From positions 62,001 to 126,000 of the forward strand of contig ONBK01000005.1 of NCBI GenBank assembly GCA_900316055.1: a stretch of DNA of 64,000 nt, read 5' to 3'. The notes below the pieces were generated by a model, which did not search any database, had not been told where the DNA came from, and was given only the letters and a program-made list of their open reading frames with translations. This DNA is from an uncultured Bacteroidales bacterium. GTDB taxonomy: Bacteria > Bacteroidota > Bacteroidia > Bacteroidales > P3. This document shows, one piece after another, positions 16,215 to 25,338 of the stretch (its first letter is position 1; each line of letters begins with the position of its first letter). Both the position numbers and the translations under genes were made by a program.

Positions 16215-18597
16215 AGCACTATATATCACCTTTCTAACCCTCGCGGTACTGTTGACAACAAGCTGCAGCTTCGAGAAATATCTCGGAGAGGGCGAGAGTC
16301 TGCTCTACAAGACTGAGCAAACGGTGGTGATGGCCGACAGCAGTGCTGTTACTCCCGAGGTAAAGGAAGCACTGAAAAAATCGCAGGACTACTACCTCCA
16401 GCATCCCAACACCAAGGTGCTGGGAATCCCTGTAGGAATAAGGGTCTACTGTGTGGCAAATCCTACAGACAGCAGCTTCTGGGGAAACTATTGGCGCAAT
16501 CTGGGACAGGAACCCGTCATCTATGACGAGGGTAAGACACTACAAACCGCAAAGCAACTGCAGCACCTGCTGGAATCAAAGGGATGCTTCAACTCCACCG
16601 TCACCTTCGACACTACTCGACTGAAAAACAGAAAGATCTCCATCGCCTACCATATCAGCGCCACACAACGCTATGTCGTAGACGACATCCGATATTTCTG
16701 CGACAACGACACCGTGCTGCAACTGCTGGAACGCTGGAGGGCAGACTCGCCTCTGCGGGCGGGCGACCCCTACGACCAGGAGAAGATCGCTGCGGAACGC
16801 ACACGCATTGTGAACAATTTACGTGAAGAGGGCTACTACCACGCCACAACAGACAACGTGACATTCATGGTGGACACAACCTATCACCACCACAGACTTT
16901 CAATCGACGTGCATGTGGATGGACGGAATCTGCGTGTATACCACATCAACAACATCTATGTGTACCCCAACAGCACGGCAGGATTACGCTCGGGCGAGTC
17001 AACCTACGACACACTTATCTACAACTATGCCGGTGTAAGACAAGCCTTCGACTATCAGTTCGTCTACGACAAGCCGATGACACTGAAGCCGCTGACCATC
17101 AGCCGGTCGCTAATGCTGTTCCCCGGTATGACCTATCGTCCGCGCTACATCACCAACACCTATAACTCACTGCTCAACCTGCGCAATTTCAAATATATCA
17201 ACGTCGAGTTCAGCGAGTCGCCATTCTCGTCCGACAGCCTGCCGTTGGTAGATGCACATGTGCGCCTAATCAACACAACACAGCAATCTATCGCACTCTC
17301 ATTAGAACTAACCAACGCTTCTCCCATCGGCACTAGTGAAAGCGGCAACTTCTTCTCCAATGGTAATCTGGGAGTTGAGACAGCACTCGAATACCAGCAC
17401 AAGAACATCTTCGGAGGTGCCGAGTTGTTGAAGGTAAAAAGCTCATTGCTTCTCGAGCTACCAAAAAAGATTTTCCGTGGCACGGGTGGAAGTGGATTCT
17501 ACGAAAACTTCAATGCTTTCGAGGCGGGACTCGATGCCTCGCTCGACATGCCTGAATTTCTCATCCCTTTCTCTTCCTATATTCCCTGGCAGCGTACCCG
17601 GCCCCACACACTCTTCTCTATTGGCGGCAGCTACCAGTATCGCTACTGGTTCGAGCGCGTCATTTTCAACACCTCCTTCGGTTATTCGTGGACACAACGC
17701 ATAGGTACTGGTTTGAACAGCAAAACAGCACAGCACCAACTGACTCCCTTCGACCTCACCTTTGTGAATATCCTCAACCTCGACCCGGATTTCATCGGTC
17801 GTATTCTCTCCTACGACGACCTTCTCCGTATGGTCTACCAGTATACCAGCCACTACATCTTGGCTGCGCGCTACGACTTCTCCTACTCCAGCCAGCAGTT
17901 CGGCCTCCGTAAGAACTTCTCCGTCTACCGCTTCTCCGCCGAGAGCGCCGGCAACCTCCTCAACGCCTTCAGCCACATCGTCGACGGCAATGTCGACAGC
18001 AACGGTGTACGCCAGTTTTTCGACGTTCCTTTCTCGCAATATGTCCGTTTCACGGGAGAGTATACCCGCTACCATTACCACGGTACACGCAACACCTTCG
18101 TCGCGCGTGCGCTCATCGGCATCGGCATCCCCTATGGCAACTCGCAGGATATGCCCTACGAGAAGAGTTTCTATGGCGGTGGTCCCACCACGATACGTGC
18201 ATGGCAACTCCGCCACCTGGGTCCTGGCAGTTTCGACGGTGCCGACCATAGCGAGATTGAACGCGTCGGCGACCTCCAGCTCGTCGTCAACCTTGAGGAG
18301 CGCTTTCCTATCGCCGGCATCCTCGAGGGTGCCCTCTTTGCCGACATGGGCAACATCTGGGTTGTCAACCCCACCGACTTGTATGAAGGAGGCGAATTTA
18401 AATGGAATGAATTCTTCAAGGAAATTGCGGTAGGCGTGGGATTGGGTTTCCGACTCAATGTCTCTGTGGCCACTCTGCGACTCGACTTCGCCATCCCGCT
18501 CTACGACCCGGGCTACGAGACCTCGCTCCGCTGGCGCCCGCCGCACTGGACATTCTCTCAAATTGTCACCAACTTCGGTATCAGCTACCCATTTTAA
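16204..18597 (+). CDS. BamA/TamA-family outer-membrane lipoprotein
   Basis: 797 residues, starting with TTG inside the last codons of waaA (11-bp overlap). This start is chosen because it gives a complete lipoprotein signal ending LLTTSC, and the next Met is at residue 44. POTRA-like segments occupy about 130-300, followed by a 16-strand-type Omp85 barrel. The VRFTGEYTRYHYH, GIGIPYGNSQDMPYEKSFYGGGPTTIRAWQ and final FGISYPF match the surface-antigen (Bac_surface_Ag) region, including the conserved Arg before the last strands. It probably helps insert or export outer-membrane material. Coupling to waaA supports an envelope role; the substrate is unknown. Confidence 0.87.
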   Translation: MKNRALYITFLTLAVLLTTSCSFEKYLGEGESLLYKTEQTVVMADSSAVTPEVKEALKKSQDYYLQHPNTKVLGIPVGIRVYCVANPTDSSFWGNYWRNLGQEPVIYDEGKTLQTAKQLQHLLESKGCFNSTVTFDTTRLKNRKISIAYHISATQRYVVDDIRYFCDNDTVLQLLERWRADSPLRAGDPYDQEKIAAERTRIVNNLREEGYYHATTDNVTFMVDTTYHHHRLSIDVHVDGRNLRVYHINNIYVYPNSTAGLRSGESTYDTLIYNYAGVRQAFDYQFVYDKPMTLKPLTISRSLMLFPGMTYRPRYITNTYNSLLNLRNFKYINVEFSESPFSSDSLPLVDAHVRLINTTQQSIALSLELTNASPIGTSESGNFFSNGNLGVETALEYQHKNIFGGAELLKVKSSLLLELPKKIFRGTGGSGFYENFNAFEAGLDASLDMPEFLIPFSSYIPWQRTRPHTLFSIGGSYQYRYWFERVIFNTSFGYSWTQRIGTGLNSKTAQHQLTPFDLTFVNILNLDPDFIGRILSYDDLLRMVYQYTSHYILAARYDFSYSSQQFGLRKNFSVYRFSAESAGNLLNAFSHIVDGNVDSNGVRQFFDVPFSQYVRFTGEYTRYHYHGTRNTFVARALIGIGIPYGNSQDMPYEKSFYGGGPTTIRAWQLRHLGPGSFDGADHSEIERVGDLQLVVNLEERFPIAGILEGALFADMGNIWVVNPTDLYEGGEFKWNEFFKEIAVGVGLGFRLNVSVATLRLDFAIPLYDPGYETSLRWRPPHWTFSQIVTNFGISYPF

Positions 18598-18640
18598 AAA
18601 AAGTTTAAAGTTTAAGGTTTAAAGTTCAGATTAATAGTCA
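18597..18640. repeat. Intergenic degenerate GTTTAAA tandem repeat
   Basis: Four imperfect copies of AAGTTTAAAG-like units immediately after the stop codon of the BamA/TamA-type gene. It is the same class of low-complexity unit that occurs inside coding regions elsewhere in the window. Confidence 0.6.
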
Positions 18641-18647
18641 AGGATTA

Positions 18648-19562
18648 ATGAAAAACAGCAAAACGCTGACATATATTCTGCTCATATTGAGTACCGGTTT
18701 CTGGGGCGTGAGTTTCGTGATGACCAAAGAGCTGCTCGACGTACCCCACATGACCGTTCCCATCCTTATCGTTCTCCGTATGGCTGTAGCCACCGCCGTC
18801 ATGCTACCTGCATTGGCGCTGGCGCGCAAGTTGGAACGGGTCCGTCGCAAGGACATCAAGTGGTTCCTCCTCCTGGCTCTCTGCGAGCCTTTTATCTATA
18901 ACCTCTGCGAGACCAACGGCATCGACAACGTCAGCTCTTCTCTGGCTTCCGTCATCATCGCCACCATTCCCCTCTTTGTGCCCTTCGGCATGTGGCTGGG
19001 GTACCGCAAACGCATCAAACCCGCAATGCTCATCGGTGTCGTGATGTCGCTCGCAGGTGTGGGTATCATGCTCGTCGGAGGCGAAGCGCTCACCGGCAGT
19101 TTGAAAGGATTGCTCTTCCTCTTCGGTGCCGTCTTCATCGCCGTCGTATACACCTTGATACTGGTCAAGATTGTCGACCACTACCAGCCCGTCACCATCA
19201 CCGTCTACCAAAACCTTATCGGGCTCGTCTACTACCTCCCCCTGGCCTTTCTCTCTGCATCCTCCGACCATTTTCAATTCTCATTCTTCAACTTCCAATT
19301 CCAAGACTGGCTTTTCCTGCTGGCCCTCGGCATCTGCTGTTCCACGCTGGCCTATGTCTTCTACAACCGCGGTGTGCGACACCTCGGGGCCTCCGAAGCC
19401 TGCATCTTTAACAACGCTATCCCCGTGGTCACCTTCTTCGTGGCCCTCTCGCTCCCCGGACTCGCCCATCCCGAGACCTTCTCCTGGCTCAAACTCCTCG
19501 GCATCATCATCGTCATCTCTGGCGTGATAATAGCGCAGTACGAGCCAAAAAAGAAAAACTAA
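18648..19562 (+). CDS. EamA/DMT-family transporter
   Basis: 304 residues with ten hydrophobic segments in two EamA halves (about 10-140 and 155-300), as in drug/metabolite exporters of the RhaT/YdcZ superfamily. The first half opens ILLILSTGFWGVSFVMTKELLD and the second ends LLGIIIVISGVIIAQYEPKKKN. The substrate cannot be read from sequence. Oddity: the loop at about 208-219 (HFQFSFFNFQFQD) is encoded by a TTTTCAATTCTCATTC-type tandem repeat in frame. The 3' end overlaps the convergent phosphoesterase gene by 4 bp. Confidence 0.88.
   Translation: MKNSKTLTYILLILSTGFWGVSFVMTKELLDVPHMTVPILIVLRMAVATAVMLPALALARKLERVRRKDIKWFLLLALCEPFIYNLCETNGIDNVSSSLASVIIATIPLFVPFGMWLGYRKRIKPAMLIGVVMSLAGVGIMLVGGEALTGSLKGLLFLFGAVFIAVVYTLILVKIVDHYQPVTITVYQNLIGLVYYLPLAFLSASSDHFQFSFFNFQFQDWLFLLALGICCSTLAYVFYNRGVRHLGASEACIFNNAIPVVTFFVALSLPGLAHPETFSWLKLLGIIIVISGVIIAQYEPKKKN
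19271..19306. repeat. In-frame TTTCAATTC-type repeat in the EamA gene
   Basis: Degenerate TTTTCAATTCTCATTCTTCAAC units encode an alternating Phe run in a predicted loop between membrane segments 6 and 7. Confidence 0.65.
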
Positions 19563-20047
19563 TACTTAGGAAAATCCAACACCTCCATCTCCTGGGGCTT
19601 CCCGTCGATGACGAAACGCACCAATGTGCTCACCTTGTGGAAACCCGAGCGGCCGGCAGCACCGGGATTGATATGCAGGAAGTTGTACTCCTTGTCGTAC
19701 ATCACCCGCAGGATATGGCTGTGCCCACAGACGAAGATGTCGGGCTTCGCCAATTCTAATGTTCGCTTCAACTCATAAGGATAGTGACCGGGCCAGCCGC
19801 CGATATGCGTCATCAGCACCCGCTGTCCCTCCACTTCGAAGAAGGCTCGCTCCTCCAACTCATAGTGCAACGCAAAACTGTCGCAGTTGCCCCATACCGC
19901 CCGCACGGGCTTGAAGTCGCGCAACTCCTCCAGCACTCCAGGACCGATGTCGCCCGCATGCCACAGTTCGTCGCAGTCCTTGAAAAACTCAAAGACCTGC
20001 TTGGGAACCGTCCCATGCGTATCACTCAAAACCCCAATTCGTTTCAT
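19559..20047 (-). CDS. YfcE/MJ0936-type metallophosphoesterase
   Basis: 162 residues, the usual length for the family. Metal ligands are all present: SDTHG near the N-terminus, HAGDIG, WGNCD, LMTHIGG and CGHSH. This is a calcineurin-like phosphodiesterase of the YfcE group, in the cytoplasm; the natural substrate is uncertain. It is monocistronic and convergent with the EamA gene. Confidence 0.9.
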   Translation of the reverse strand: MKRIGVLSDTHGTVPKQVFEFFKDCDELWHAGDIGPGVLEELRDFKPVRAVWGNCDSFALHYELEERAFFEVEGQRVLMTHIGGWPGHYPYELKRTLELAKPDIFVCGHSHILRVMYDKEYNFLHINPGAAGRSGFHKVSTLVRFVIDGKPQEMEVLDFPKY

Positions 20048-20166
20048 ACCGCTTGTTTATACACTTCGTGTAGAAATCATTCAAAATCAAATTAAAAATC
20101 AATCAAAATAAGATTTTCTTTCAGATTTTCCAATATTTCTTGCCAAAGGCAATCCTGAAAACAGAC

Positions 20167-20715
20167 CTATTCATTTGCATGTATCGCCGCGAGGTTCTCT
20201 CTAATCATCTCCTTCAGGTAGTTGATGATATGAATGTCGTTCATCGACATCCCGTCCAGGGCCTCCTTCAACTCGTCGGTGTCGAGCACATACTCGTCCT
20301 CGTCGGTGCGGTAGGTGATAACGAAATGGATGTCCTCGTGCGCCGACAGCAGCATCACCAGCGTTCCCGGCAGGTCGCCCATAGGCGGACGGTCCCAGTT
20401 GTTGTGCTCAAACCAGAATTCCAGCCGTGTGCCCACGCCCACCTCGGAGGTCAGCTTCATGCCGCCGCCACACTTCTCCGTGTTCATCTTGATGAGCGGC
20501 AGTCCCAGCCCCACCTTACGAGTGGTGCGAGAGGTGGTGTAGGGATCCGTTACCTTGGCCAGAAACTCCGGGCTCATCCCCTTGCCGTTGTCCTCTATAG
20601 TGAAGTGGAAGTCGTTGTTCTTCAAACTATCCACTATCGTCAGTTTTACATCCTTTGCATTGGCGGCCGTGGAGTTCTCCATCAGGTCGTAGACATGCAT
20701 CGCCAGTTCCTTCAT
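20167..20715 (-). CDS. Stand-alone HATPase (histidine-kinase-like ATP-binding) protein
   Basis: 182 residues. A GHKL ATP-binding fold without a phospho-acceptor domain: the N-box region (LMENSTAANAKDVKL), G1 (IEDNGKGMSPEF) and G2 (VGLGLPLIKMN) are clear. The C-terminal 60 residues are extra and ordered-looking (IHFVITYRTDEDEYVLD). Small proteins of this type act as anti-sigma-like kinases or regulators, but no partner gene is adjacent. A consensus promoter lies 60 bp upstream. Confidence 0.8.
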   Translation of the reverse strand: MKELAMHVYDLMENSTAANAKDVKLTIVDSLKNNDFHFTIEDNGKGMSPEFLAKVTDPYTTSRTTRKVGLGLPLIKMNTEKCGGGMKLTSEVGVGTRLEFWFEHNNWDRPPMGDLPGTLVMLLSAHEDIHFVITYRTDEDEYVLDTDELKEALDGMSMNDIHIINYLKEMIRENLAAIHANE

Positions 20716-20777
20716 AACAACTATATGACTTTATTTCTTTGTCACAATGTCTTTATGACTTTATGACTTTCGAAATG

Positions 20778-20808
20778 CAAAATTACACAAAAAAACCGAC
20801 CCGACAAA
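20778..20808 (-). promoter_or_regulatory. Promoter of the HATPase gene
   Basis: Minus strand TTTG (20808-20805), 19-bp spacer, TAATTTTG (20785-20778); full consensus match. Confidence 0.75.
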
Positions 20809-20862
20809 ATAAAAATGTTTCGCGCGCGTTATTATTGATATTTTTCCGAAAAAAGAACCGAC

Positions 20863-21807
20863 ATGAACATCCCCCATAGAATAAAACACCGCCTCAACAA
20901 TTTCACCTCCCACCTTTCTCCTTTCATCTTAATCGCCATCCTACTTTTCTCCGCTTGCACCGATGACAAGGACTTCGTCCCTCCCTCGTTCCTGCATGTC
21001 GACGCCATCAAGGTTGTCCCCACCACTTCCAACCCCATCTCGCTGGAACCCGGTTTCTACACATCCGACATTGTGGCCTGCTATGTGGTAGCCCACTATC
21101 CCGAGAGCTCCAAACTCGACTCCATAGGTCTCTTCCAGTTGCCCTTCACCGTCCCCGTGCTCCATTCCGGCGAGGTCGACTACCTCGAGTTCTACCCCGC
21201 CGTCAAACATAGCGGCGTCGCCGGCACCCTCCCCTACTACACTTTCTACAAACCCATCCGCATCAACAGCCAAACCCTCGTCATCGGCGACACCCTCCGC
21301 TTCGACACCCTCTCCACCACCTATGCCATCTCCATCTCCGACATGCAGATGTTCGAGCCCTTCGAGCCCACCGAACTCAGCACCCTCTTCGACTCCATCG
21401 TCTGGCACAAATACGCCGCCAGCGAGGCTTGTTCCGGTCAGGGCTATGCTTCCGTGCACGTCCCCGACAGCGTCACCAATGTCCCCTTCTCCATCAAGAC
21501 CGACTTCTACGTCGCCGACCCCACGCGCGCCGTCTACCTTGAACTCGACACACGCTCCGACATCCGCTTCGAGGTCTATATGGAGTCCGCCTATACCTCC
21601 GGCGGCGCCACCGAAAAGCAACGCGTGATGGTCGTCAACCCCTCCGAAAACTGGCAACACATGTATATCAACCTCGGCCGCACCTGGTCTTGGTTCAACC
21701 ACAATCCATCCTTCAAGATTTCTTTCGCCGCCCTGAACCCCTACGGAGAAGAAGGCGACGTCCGCATCGACAACGTCAAAGTCATCACCACAGCTTCTGT
21801 TCTATAA
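20863..21807 (+). CDS. Exported lipoprotein of unknown function
   Basis: 314 residues. The N-terminal hydrophobic segment ends in a lipobox (LLFSAC followed by TDDKD); Asp after the cysteine region is common in Bacteroidetes surface lipoproteins. The rest is beta-rich with no named domain. Oddity: the signal peptide includes FTSHLSPFIL, encoded by CACCTCCCACCTTTCTCC-like repeated DNA, the same style of low-complexity sequence found in other genes here. It precedes the sugar transferase gene, separated by an inverted-repeat element. Confidence 0.7.
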   Translation: MNIPHRIKHRLNNFTSHLSPFILIAILLFSACTDDKDFVPPSFLHVDAIKVVPTTSNPISLEPGFYTSDIVACYVVAHYPESSKLDSIGLFQLPFTVPVLHSGEVDYLEFYPAVKHSGVAGTLPYYTFYKPIRINSQTLVIGDTLRFDTLSTTYAISISDMQMFEPFEPTELSTLFDSIVWHKYAASEACSGQGYASVHVPDSVTNVPFSIKTDFYVADPTRAVYLELDTRSDIRFEVYMESAYTSGGATEKQRVMVVNPSENWQHMYINLGRTWSWFNHNPSFKISFAALNPYGEEGDVRIDNVKVITTASVL

Positions 21808-21819
21808 ATAGTTCGCTTC

Positions 21820-21915
21820 GCTTAAAAGGTTTAAAAGAGTCGCTATGCTTAAACGGGTAAAAAACAGAACCTCTCAAACCCTTTTAACCCCTCAAACCTC
21901 TTAAACCTCTTAAAC
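21820..21915. repeat. Modular inverted-repeat element, copy C
   Basis: Left arm TTAAAAGGTTTAAAAGAG, a spacer with TCGCTATGC, and a longer right arm of CTCAAACCTCTTAAAC units that is the approximate reverse complement of the left arm. Same layout as copies A and B but without the GAGGGCTGCCGC core. Confidence 0.65.
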
Positions 21916-21926
21916 TTCCTCAATCC

Positions 21927-23372
21927 ATGCAGAAAAAACAAACCCTCAAATATATCCTCTGCGACTTCCTCGCAGCCCTCCTCTCTTGGGGAGCCCTTTT
22001 CACATTCCGCAAACTCGTCCTCGAGCCCACCCCCCTCTCACTCCCCCTCACTCCCTCTCACTCCATTTCACTCCTCATAAATGATGCCAATTTCTGGCTC
22101 GGACTCTGTATCGTCCCTCTCGGATGGCTTGCCCTCTACACCATTCAGGGCACCTACCGCAATGTCCTCCGCAAGGCCCGACTCAAAGAGCTCCTCGACA
22201 CCGCCCTCGCCTCCCTCATAGGCTCCGTGGTGCTCTTCTTCCTCCTCCTCATCGACGACAACGTGGGACCCTCGCGCAACCACTACCTCTCTTTCCTCTT
22301 CCTCCTCGCCGTCCACTTTGTCCTCACCTACTCCCTGCGCCTGCTGCTCACCTCGCAAACCGTCCACCGCGTCCACACCCGCCAGATAGGCTTCCCCACC
22401 CTCCTCATCGGCTCCGGCAACAAAGCCTTCCACACCTACCTCGACATCGAAAACCAGGAGACCTATTCCGGCAACCTCTTCGTCGGCTACATCCAGCTCA
22501 ACTCATCACCCGCCACTCATCACTCATCATTAGATAAAGTGATGCCTTGTTTAGGATCGCTCGACGACCTCCGCACCCTTGTGGAGCAACACCATATCGA
22601 GGAGGTCATCATCGCCGTCGAAGAAGCCGAGAAAGAGCACATCAACGACATCCTCCTTCACCTCAACTACTGCGCCGACCTCATCATCAAGCTCACCCCC
22701 GACGCCCGCGACCTCATCATCGGCTCCGTCAAGCAAGACTCCATCTTCCACTCCCCCTTCATCGTCATCAACAACCGTCTCATGGCCGAATGGCAGTACT
22801 CTGTCAAGCGTCTTGCCGACATCTTCCTCTCCCTCATAGCCATGATCATCCTCTCCCCTGTCTACCTCATCACCGCCCTCATCGTCCGCTTCACCTCCCC
22901 GGGCCCCGTCTTCTACGCCCAGGAGCGCATCGGCTACCACGGCCGACCCTTCCGCATGCACAAATTCCGCTCCATGTATGTCGACGCCGAGCAGTCGGGT
23001 CCCGCCCTCTCCAAGGACGACGACCCGCGCATCACGCCCTTCGGCCGCTTCATGCGCAAGGTGCGCCTCGACGAGATTCCGCAGTTCTACAACGTGCTCA
23101 AAGGCACCATGTCCATCGTGGGTCCCCGTCCCGAACGCCAGTTCTATATCGACCAAATAGTGAAACGCGCCCCGGAGTATCTGCTCCTGCAGCGCGTCAA
23201 ACCAGGCATCACCTCCTGGGGTCAGGTAAAATACGGCTATGCCTCCAATGTCGACGAGATGGTCGAACGTCTCCGCTACGACCTCCTCTACCTCGACAAC
23301 ATGTCACTCACCACCGACCTCAAAATCATGGTCTACACCGGCAAGATTATTCTCCAAGGCCGCGGGAAATAA
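21927..23372 (+). CDS. Polyprenyl-phosphate sugar-1-phosphate transferase (WcaJ type)
   Basis: 481 residues. It starts an exopolysaccharide or glycan repeat unit by moving a sugar phosphate to undecaprenyl phosphate. Four N-terminal membrane segments (to about 150) precede a Rossmann-like region, then a fifth segment (LADIFLSLIAMIILSPVYLI) and the catalytic Bac_transf domain: SPGPVFYAQERIGYHG, FRMHKFRSM, RKVRLDEIPQFYNVLKG, MSIVGPRPER and KPGITSWGQV. Sugar specificity is unknown. Two in-frame repeats interrupt it, at about residues 37-50 and 191-202. Confidence 0.92.
   Translation: MQKKQTLKYILCDFLAALLSWGALFTFRKLVLEPTPLSLPLTPSHSISLLINDANFWLGLCIVPLGWLALYTIQGTYRNVLRKARLKELLDTALASLIGSVVLFFLLLIDDNVGPSRNHYLSFLFLLAVHFVLTYSLRLLLTSQTVHRVHTRQIGFPTLLIGSGNKAFHTYLDIENQETYSGNLFVGYIQLNSSPATHHSSLDKVMPCLGSLDDLRTLVEQHHIEEVIIAVEEAEKEHINDILLHLNYCADLIIKLTPDARDLIIGSVKQDSIFHSPFIVINNRLMAEWQYSVKRLADIFLSLIAMIILSPVYLITALIVRFTSPGPVFYAQERIGYHGRPFRMHKFRSMYVDAEQSGPALSKDDDPRITPFGRFMRKVRLDEIPQFYNVLKGTMSIVGPRPERQFYIDQIVKRAPEYLLLQRVKPGITSWGQVKYGYASNVDEMVERLRYDLLYLDNMSLTTDLKIMVYTGKIILQGRGK
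22037..22076. repeat. In-frame CTCACTCCCC decamer array in the sugar transferase
   Basis: Four degenerate copies of CTCACTCCCC encode SLPLTPSHSISL between the first two membrane segments. A near-identical array lies in nnrD at 49848-49880. Confidence 0.85.
22500..22532. repeat. In-frame ACTCATCAC array in the sugar transferase
   Basis: Three degenerate ACTCATCAC(TC) copies encode NSSPATHHSSL just before the MPCLGSLDDL block. Confidence 0.7.
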
Positions 23373-24788
23373 TCAATATCCCAGAATCTTAAGCATCGAC
23401 TTGTAGCTCTGCTCTTTGGCGAAGAGCTTCGTTGTGTATTCGCCGTTCTCGTCCTTGTCGATGATGACATGCTTCGGGGCGGGAATCAGGCAATGCTGGA
23501 TGCCACCATAGCCGCCGATGCTCTCCTGATAGGCTCCCGTATGGAAGAATCCAATATACAGAGGCTCGTCCTTCTGCAACTTCGGCAGGAAGATGGCGTT
23601 GGCATGCGAGTCGGCGTTGTAGTAGTCCTCCGAGTCGCAAGTCAGTCCTCCCAGGAACACCCGCTGGTACTCGCAGTCCCAGTGGTTGATGGGCAGCATG
23701 ATGAAGCGCTGGTTGATGCCCCAGGTGTCCGGCAGCGTGGTGATAAAACTCGAGTCGATCATATACCACAACTCGCGGTCGTTCTGCTGTTTCTGGTCTA
23801 ATATACTATATAATGTAGCGCCACTCTCGCCCACGGTGAACGAACCGAACTCGGTAAAGATATTCGGCTCCTCGACACCACGCTGGGCGCAGATATTCTT
23901 AATCTGCGCCAGAATCTCCTCCGCCATATACTCGTAGTCATAGTTCGAGGCCAGGCTCACCTTCGGAGGAAATCCGCCGCCGATATTCAGCGAATCCAAG
24001 TCGGGACACACACGCTTCAGGTCGCAGTAGACATTCACACATTTCGCCAACTCATTCCAGTAGTAGGCCGTGTCGCGGATACCGGTATTGATGAAGAAAT
24101 GCAACATCTTGAACCGGAAACGGGAATTCTGTTTAATCTCCTTCTCGTAAAACGACACGATATCGTGATATCGGATACCCAATCGCGAAGTGTAAAAATC
24201 GAACTTGGGTTCTTCCTCGGCGGCGATACGTATACCCAGCAACATAGGTTCATTGCCCGCCCCCTCGGCCGACGCCTGCACCGCCTCACTGAGGACAGTG
24301 AATTCGTTCTTGTTGTCCAAAATGGGAATCACATTGCGGAAACCGTCGTTGAAAATTCCCACGATATTTTCGATATACTGTTCCTTCTTGAAACCGTTGC
24401 AGACAATCACCTTATCTTTGTCTATCAACCCCTGGGCATGCAGTTCCTGAATCAGGTTGATGTCGAAAGCCGACGAAGTCTCCAGGTTGATATCGTTCTT
24501 CAACGCCTCCTCGAGCACAAAAGCGAAATGGCTACTCTTGGTGCAGTAGCAGTAGTTATAGGTGCCGCGATAGTCGGTCTTGGCGATAGCCACGTTGAAC
24601 ATACGTTTGGCCCTCTGAATCTGGGAACTAATCTTAGGCAAGTAGGTAACCTTCAGCGGTGTTCCATATTGTTTGATTACTTCCATCAGAGGAATATCAT
24701 GAAAATAGAGTTCGCCGTCCTCCGTCCGGAATTCGTCCTGTGGGAAGTCGAAAGTCTGGTCAATCAGGTCGTAATACTTATTCTTCAT
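23373..24788 (-). CDS. Fold-type III PLP decarboxylase, arginine-decarboxylase-like
   Basis: 471 residues, with the alanine-racemase-like barrel and C-terminal beta domain. The PLP lysine is probably in YCTKSSHF (about residue 82, equivalent to YAVKAN). GGGFPPK, FTEFGSF and, near the C-terminus, CDSEDYY and HTGAYQESIGGYGGIQHCL support the SpeA-like branch of Orn/DAP/Arg decarboxylases. It is shorter than classical SpeA (about 630 residues), so arginine as substrate is an inference from similarity. It would feed polyamine synthesis. The stop codon touches the end of the convergent sugar transferase. Confidence 0.8.
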   Translation of the reverse strand: MKNKYYDLIDQTFDFPQDEFRTEDGELYFHDIPLMEVIKQYGTPLKVTYLPKISSQIQRAKRMFNVAIAKTDYRGTYNYCYCTKSSHFAFVLEEALKNDINLETSSAFDINLIQELHAQGLIDKDKVIVCNGFKKEQYIENIVGIFNDGFRNVIPILDNKNEFTVLSEAVQASAEGAGNEPMLLGIRIAAEEEPKFDFYTSRLGIRYHDIVSFYEKEIKQNSRFRFKMLHFFINTGIRDTAYYWNELAKCVNVYCDLKRVCPDLDSLNIGGGFPPKVSLASNYDYEYMAEEILAQIKNICAQRGVEEPNIFTEFGSFTVGESGATLYSILDQKQQNDRELWYMIDSSFITTLPDTWGINQRFIMLPINHWDCEYQRVFLGGLTCDSEDYYNADSHANAIFLPKLQKDEPLYIGFFHTGAYQESIGGYGGIQHCLIPAPKHVIIDKDENGEYTTKLFAKEQSYKSMLKILGY

Positions 24789-24848
24789 AATATTTAAATC
24801 AATTAGTTTCAGTATTTTTTACAAATCCGGCTCACTTGGATTCGTCTG

Positions 24849-24878
24849 CAAATATACAACTAATTTACTTACATCAAA
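24849..24878 (-). promoter_or_regulatory. Promoter of the PLP decarboxylase gene
   Basis: Minus strand TTTG (24878-24875), 18-bp spacer, TATATTTG (24856-24849). The spacer is one base shorter than the usual range. Confidence 0.6.
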
Positions 24879-24929
24879 AAAATTTTTCAACAGAAACCGA
24901 TTTTTTATTTGCCAGAATGGGCGTAAACC

Positions 24930-25016
24930 TTATGTGACGGACATGTAACAGATTAACAAAAACACAATAATAACATACTGATTAACAGATAAAATTTTAT
25001 GTGACTGACATGTAAC
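24930..25016. repeat. Pair of 20-bp direct repeats 67 bp apart
   Basis: TTATGTGACGGACATGTAAC (24930-24949) recurs with one change at 24997-25016. GATTAACA is also repeated between them. Position at the left border of the AT-rich helicase island makes them candidate operators or a scar of integration. Confidence 0.6.
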
Positions 25017-25095
25017 CAACCACAAAAACAAAGAATGAAGACACTACGCTAGGGCTATCATAGGGCAGGCGTACGAAGGAGAAAGATAATCTTTT

Positions 25096-25126
25096 TTTGC
25101 TAATCCAATATTTCTTCGTATTTTTG
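25096..25126 (+). promoter_or_regulatory. Promoter of the DUF2075/helicase operon
   Basis: TTTG (25096-25099), 19-bp spacer, TATTTTTG (25119-25126); a full consensus match. Confidence 0.78.
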
Positions 25127-25338
25127 CAATCGCTTACGCGCGTGCGTGCACGGGCTAAAATCATTGGGAGGCATTGCCGTTAGGCGCACAAGTCTCATGT
25201 CTTTCATAATTGCATAATCCCCGATTGGAGACTTGCGGGAACAAAGAACGACGAAAGAACGATAGAAAAATAACGAGTCAAAAAACATCCTTGATTAGGC
25301 TGAAGGATTAGAATTAGCACTTAAATAATAATAATGCA

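Larger units (their letters stand above)
24789..25338. other. 550-bp divergent intergenic region
   Basis: It contains the promoter of the decarboxylase (24849-24878, leftward), a pair of 20-bp direct repeats (24930-24949 and 24997-25016) and the promoter of the DUF2075 gene (25096-25126, rightward). A 62-codon minus ORF (25100-25288) has unnatural composition and is not called. The leader between promoter and DUF2075 ATG is about 205 nt. Confidence 0.6.

Noticed and set aside
25100..25288. 62-codon minus-strand ORF in the divergent intergenic region
   Set aside because: Covers the rightward promoter, has no motif and has an unnatural composition.
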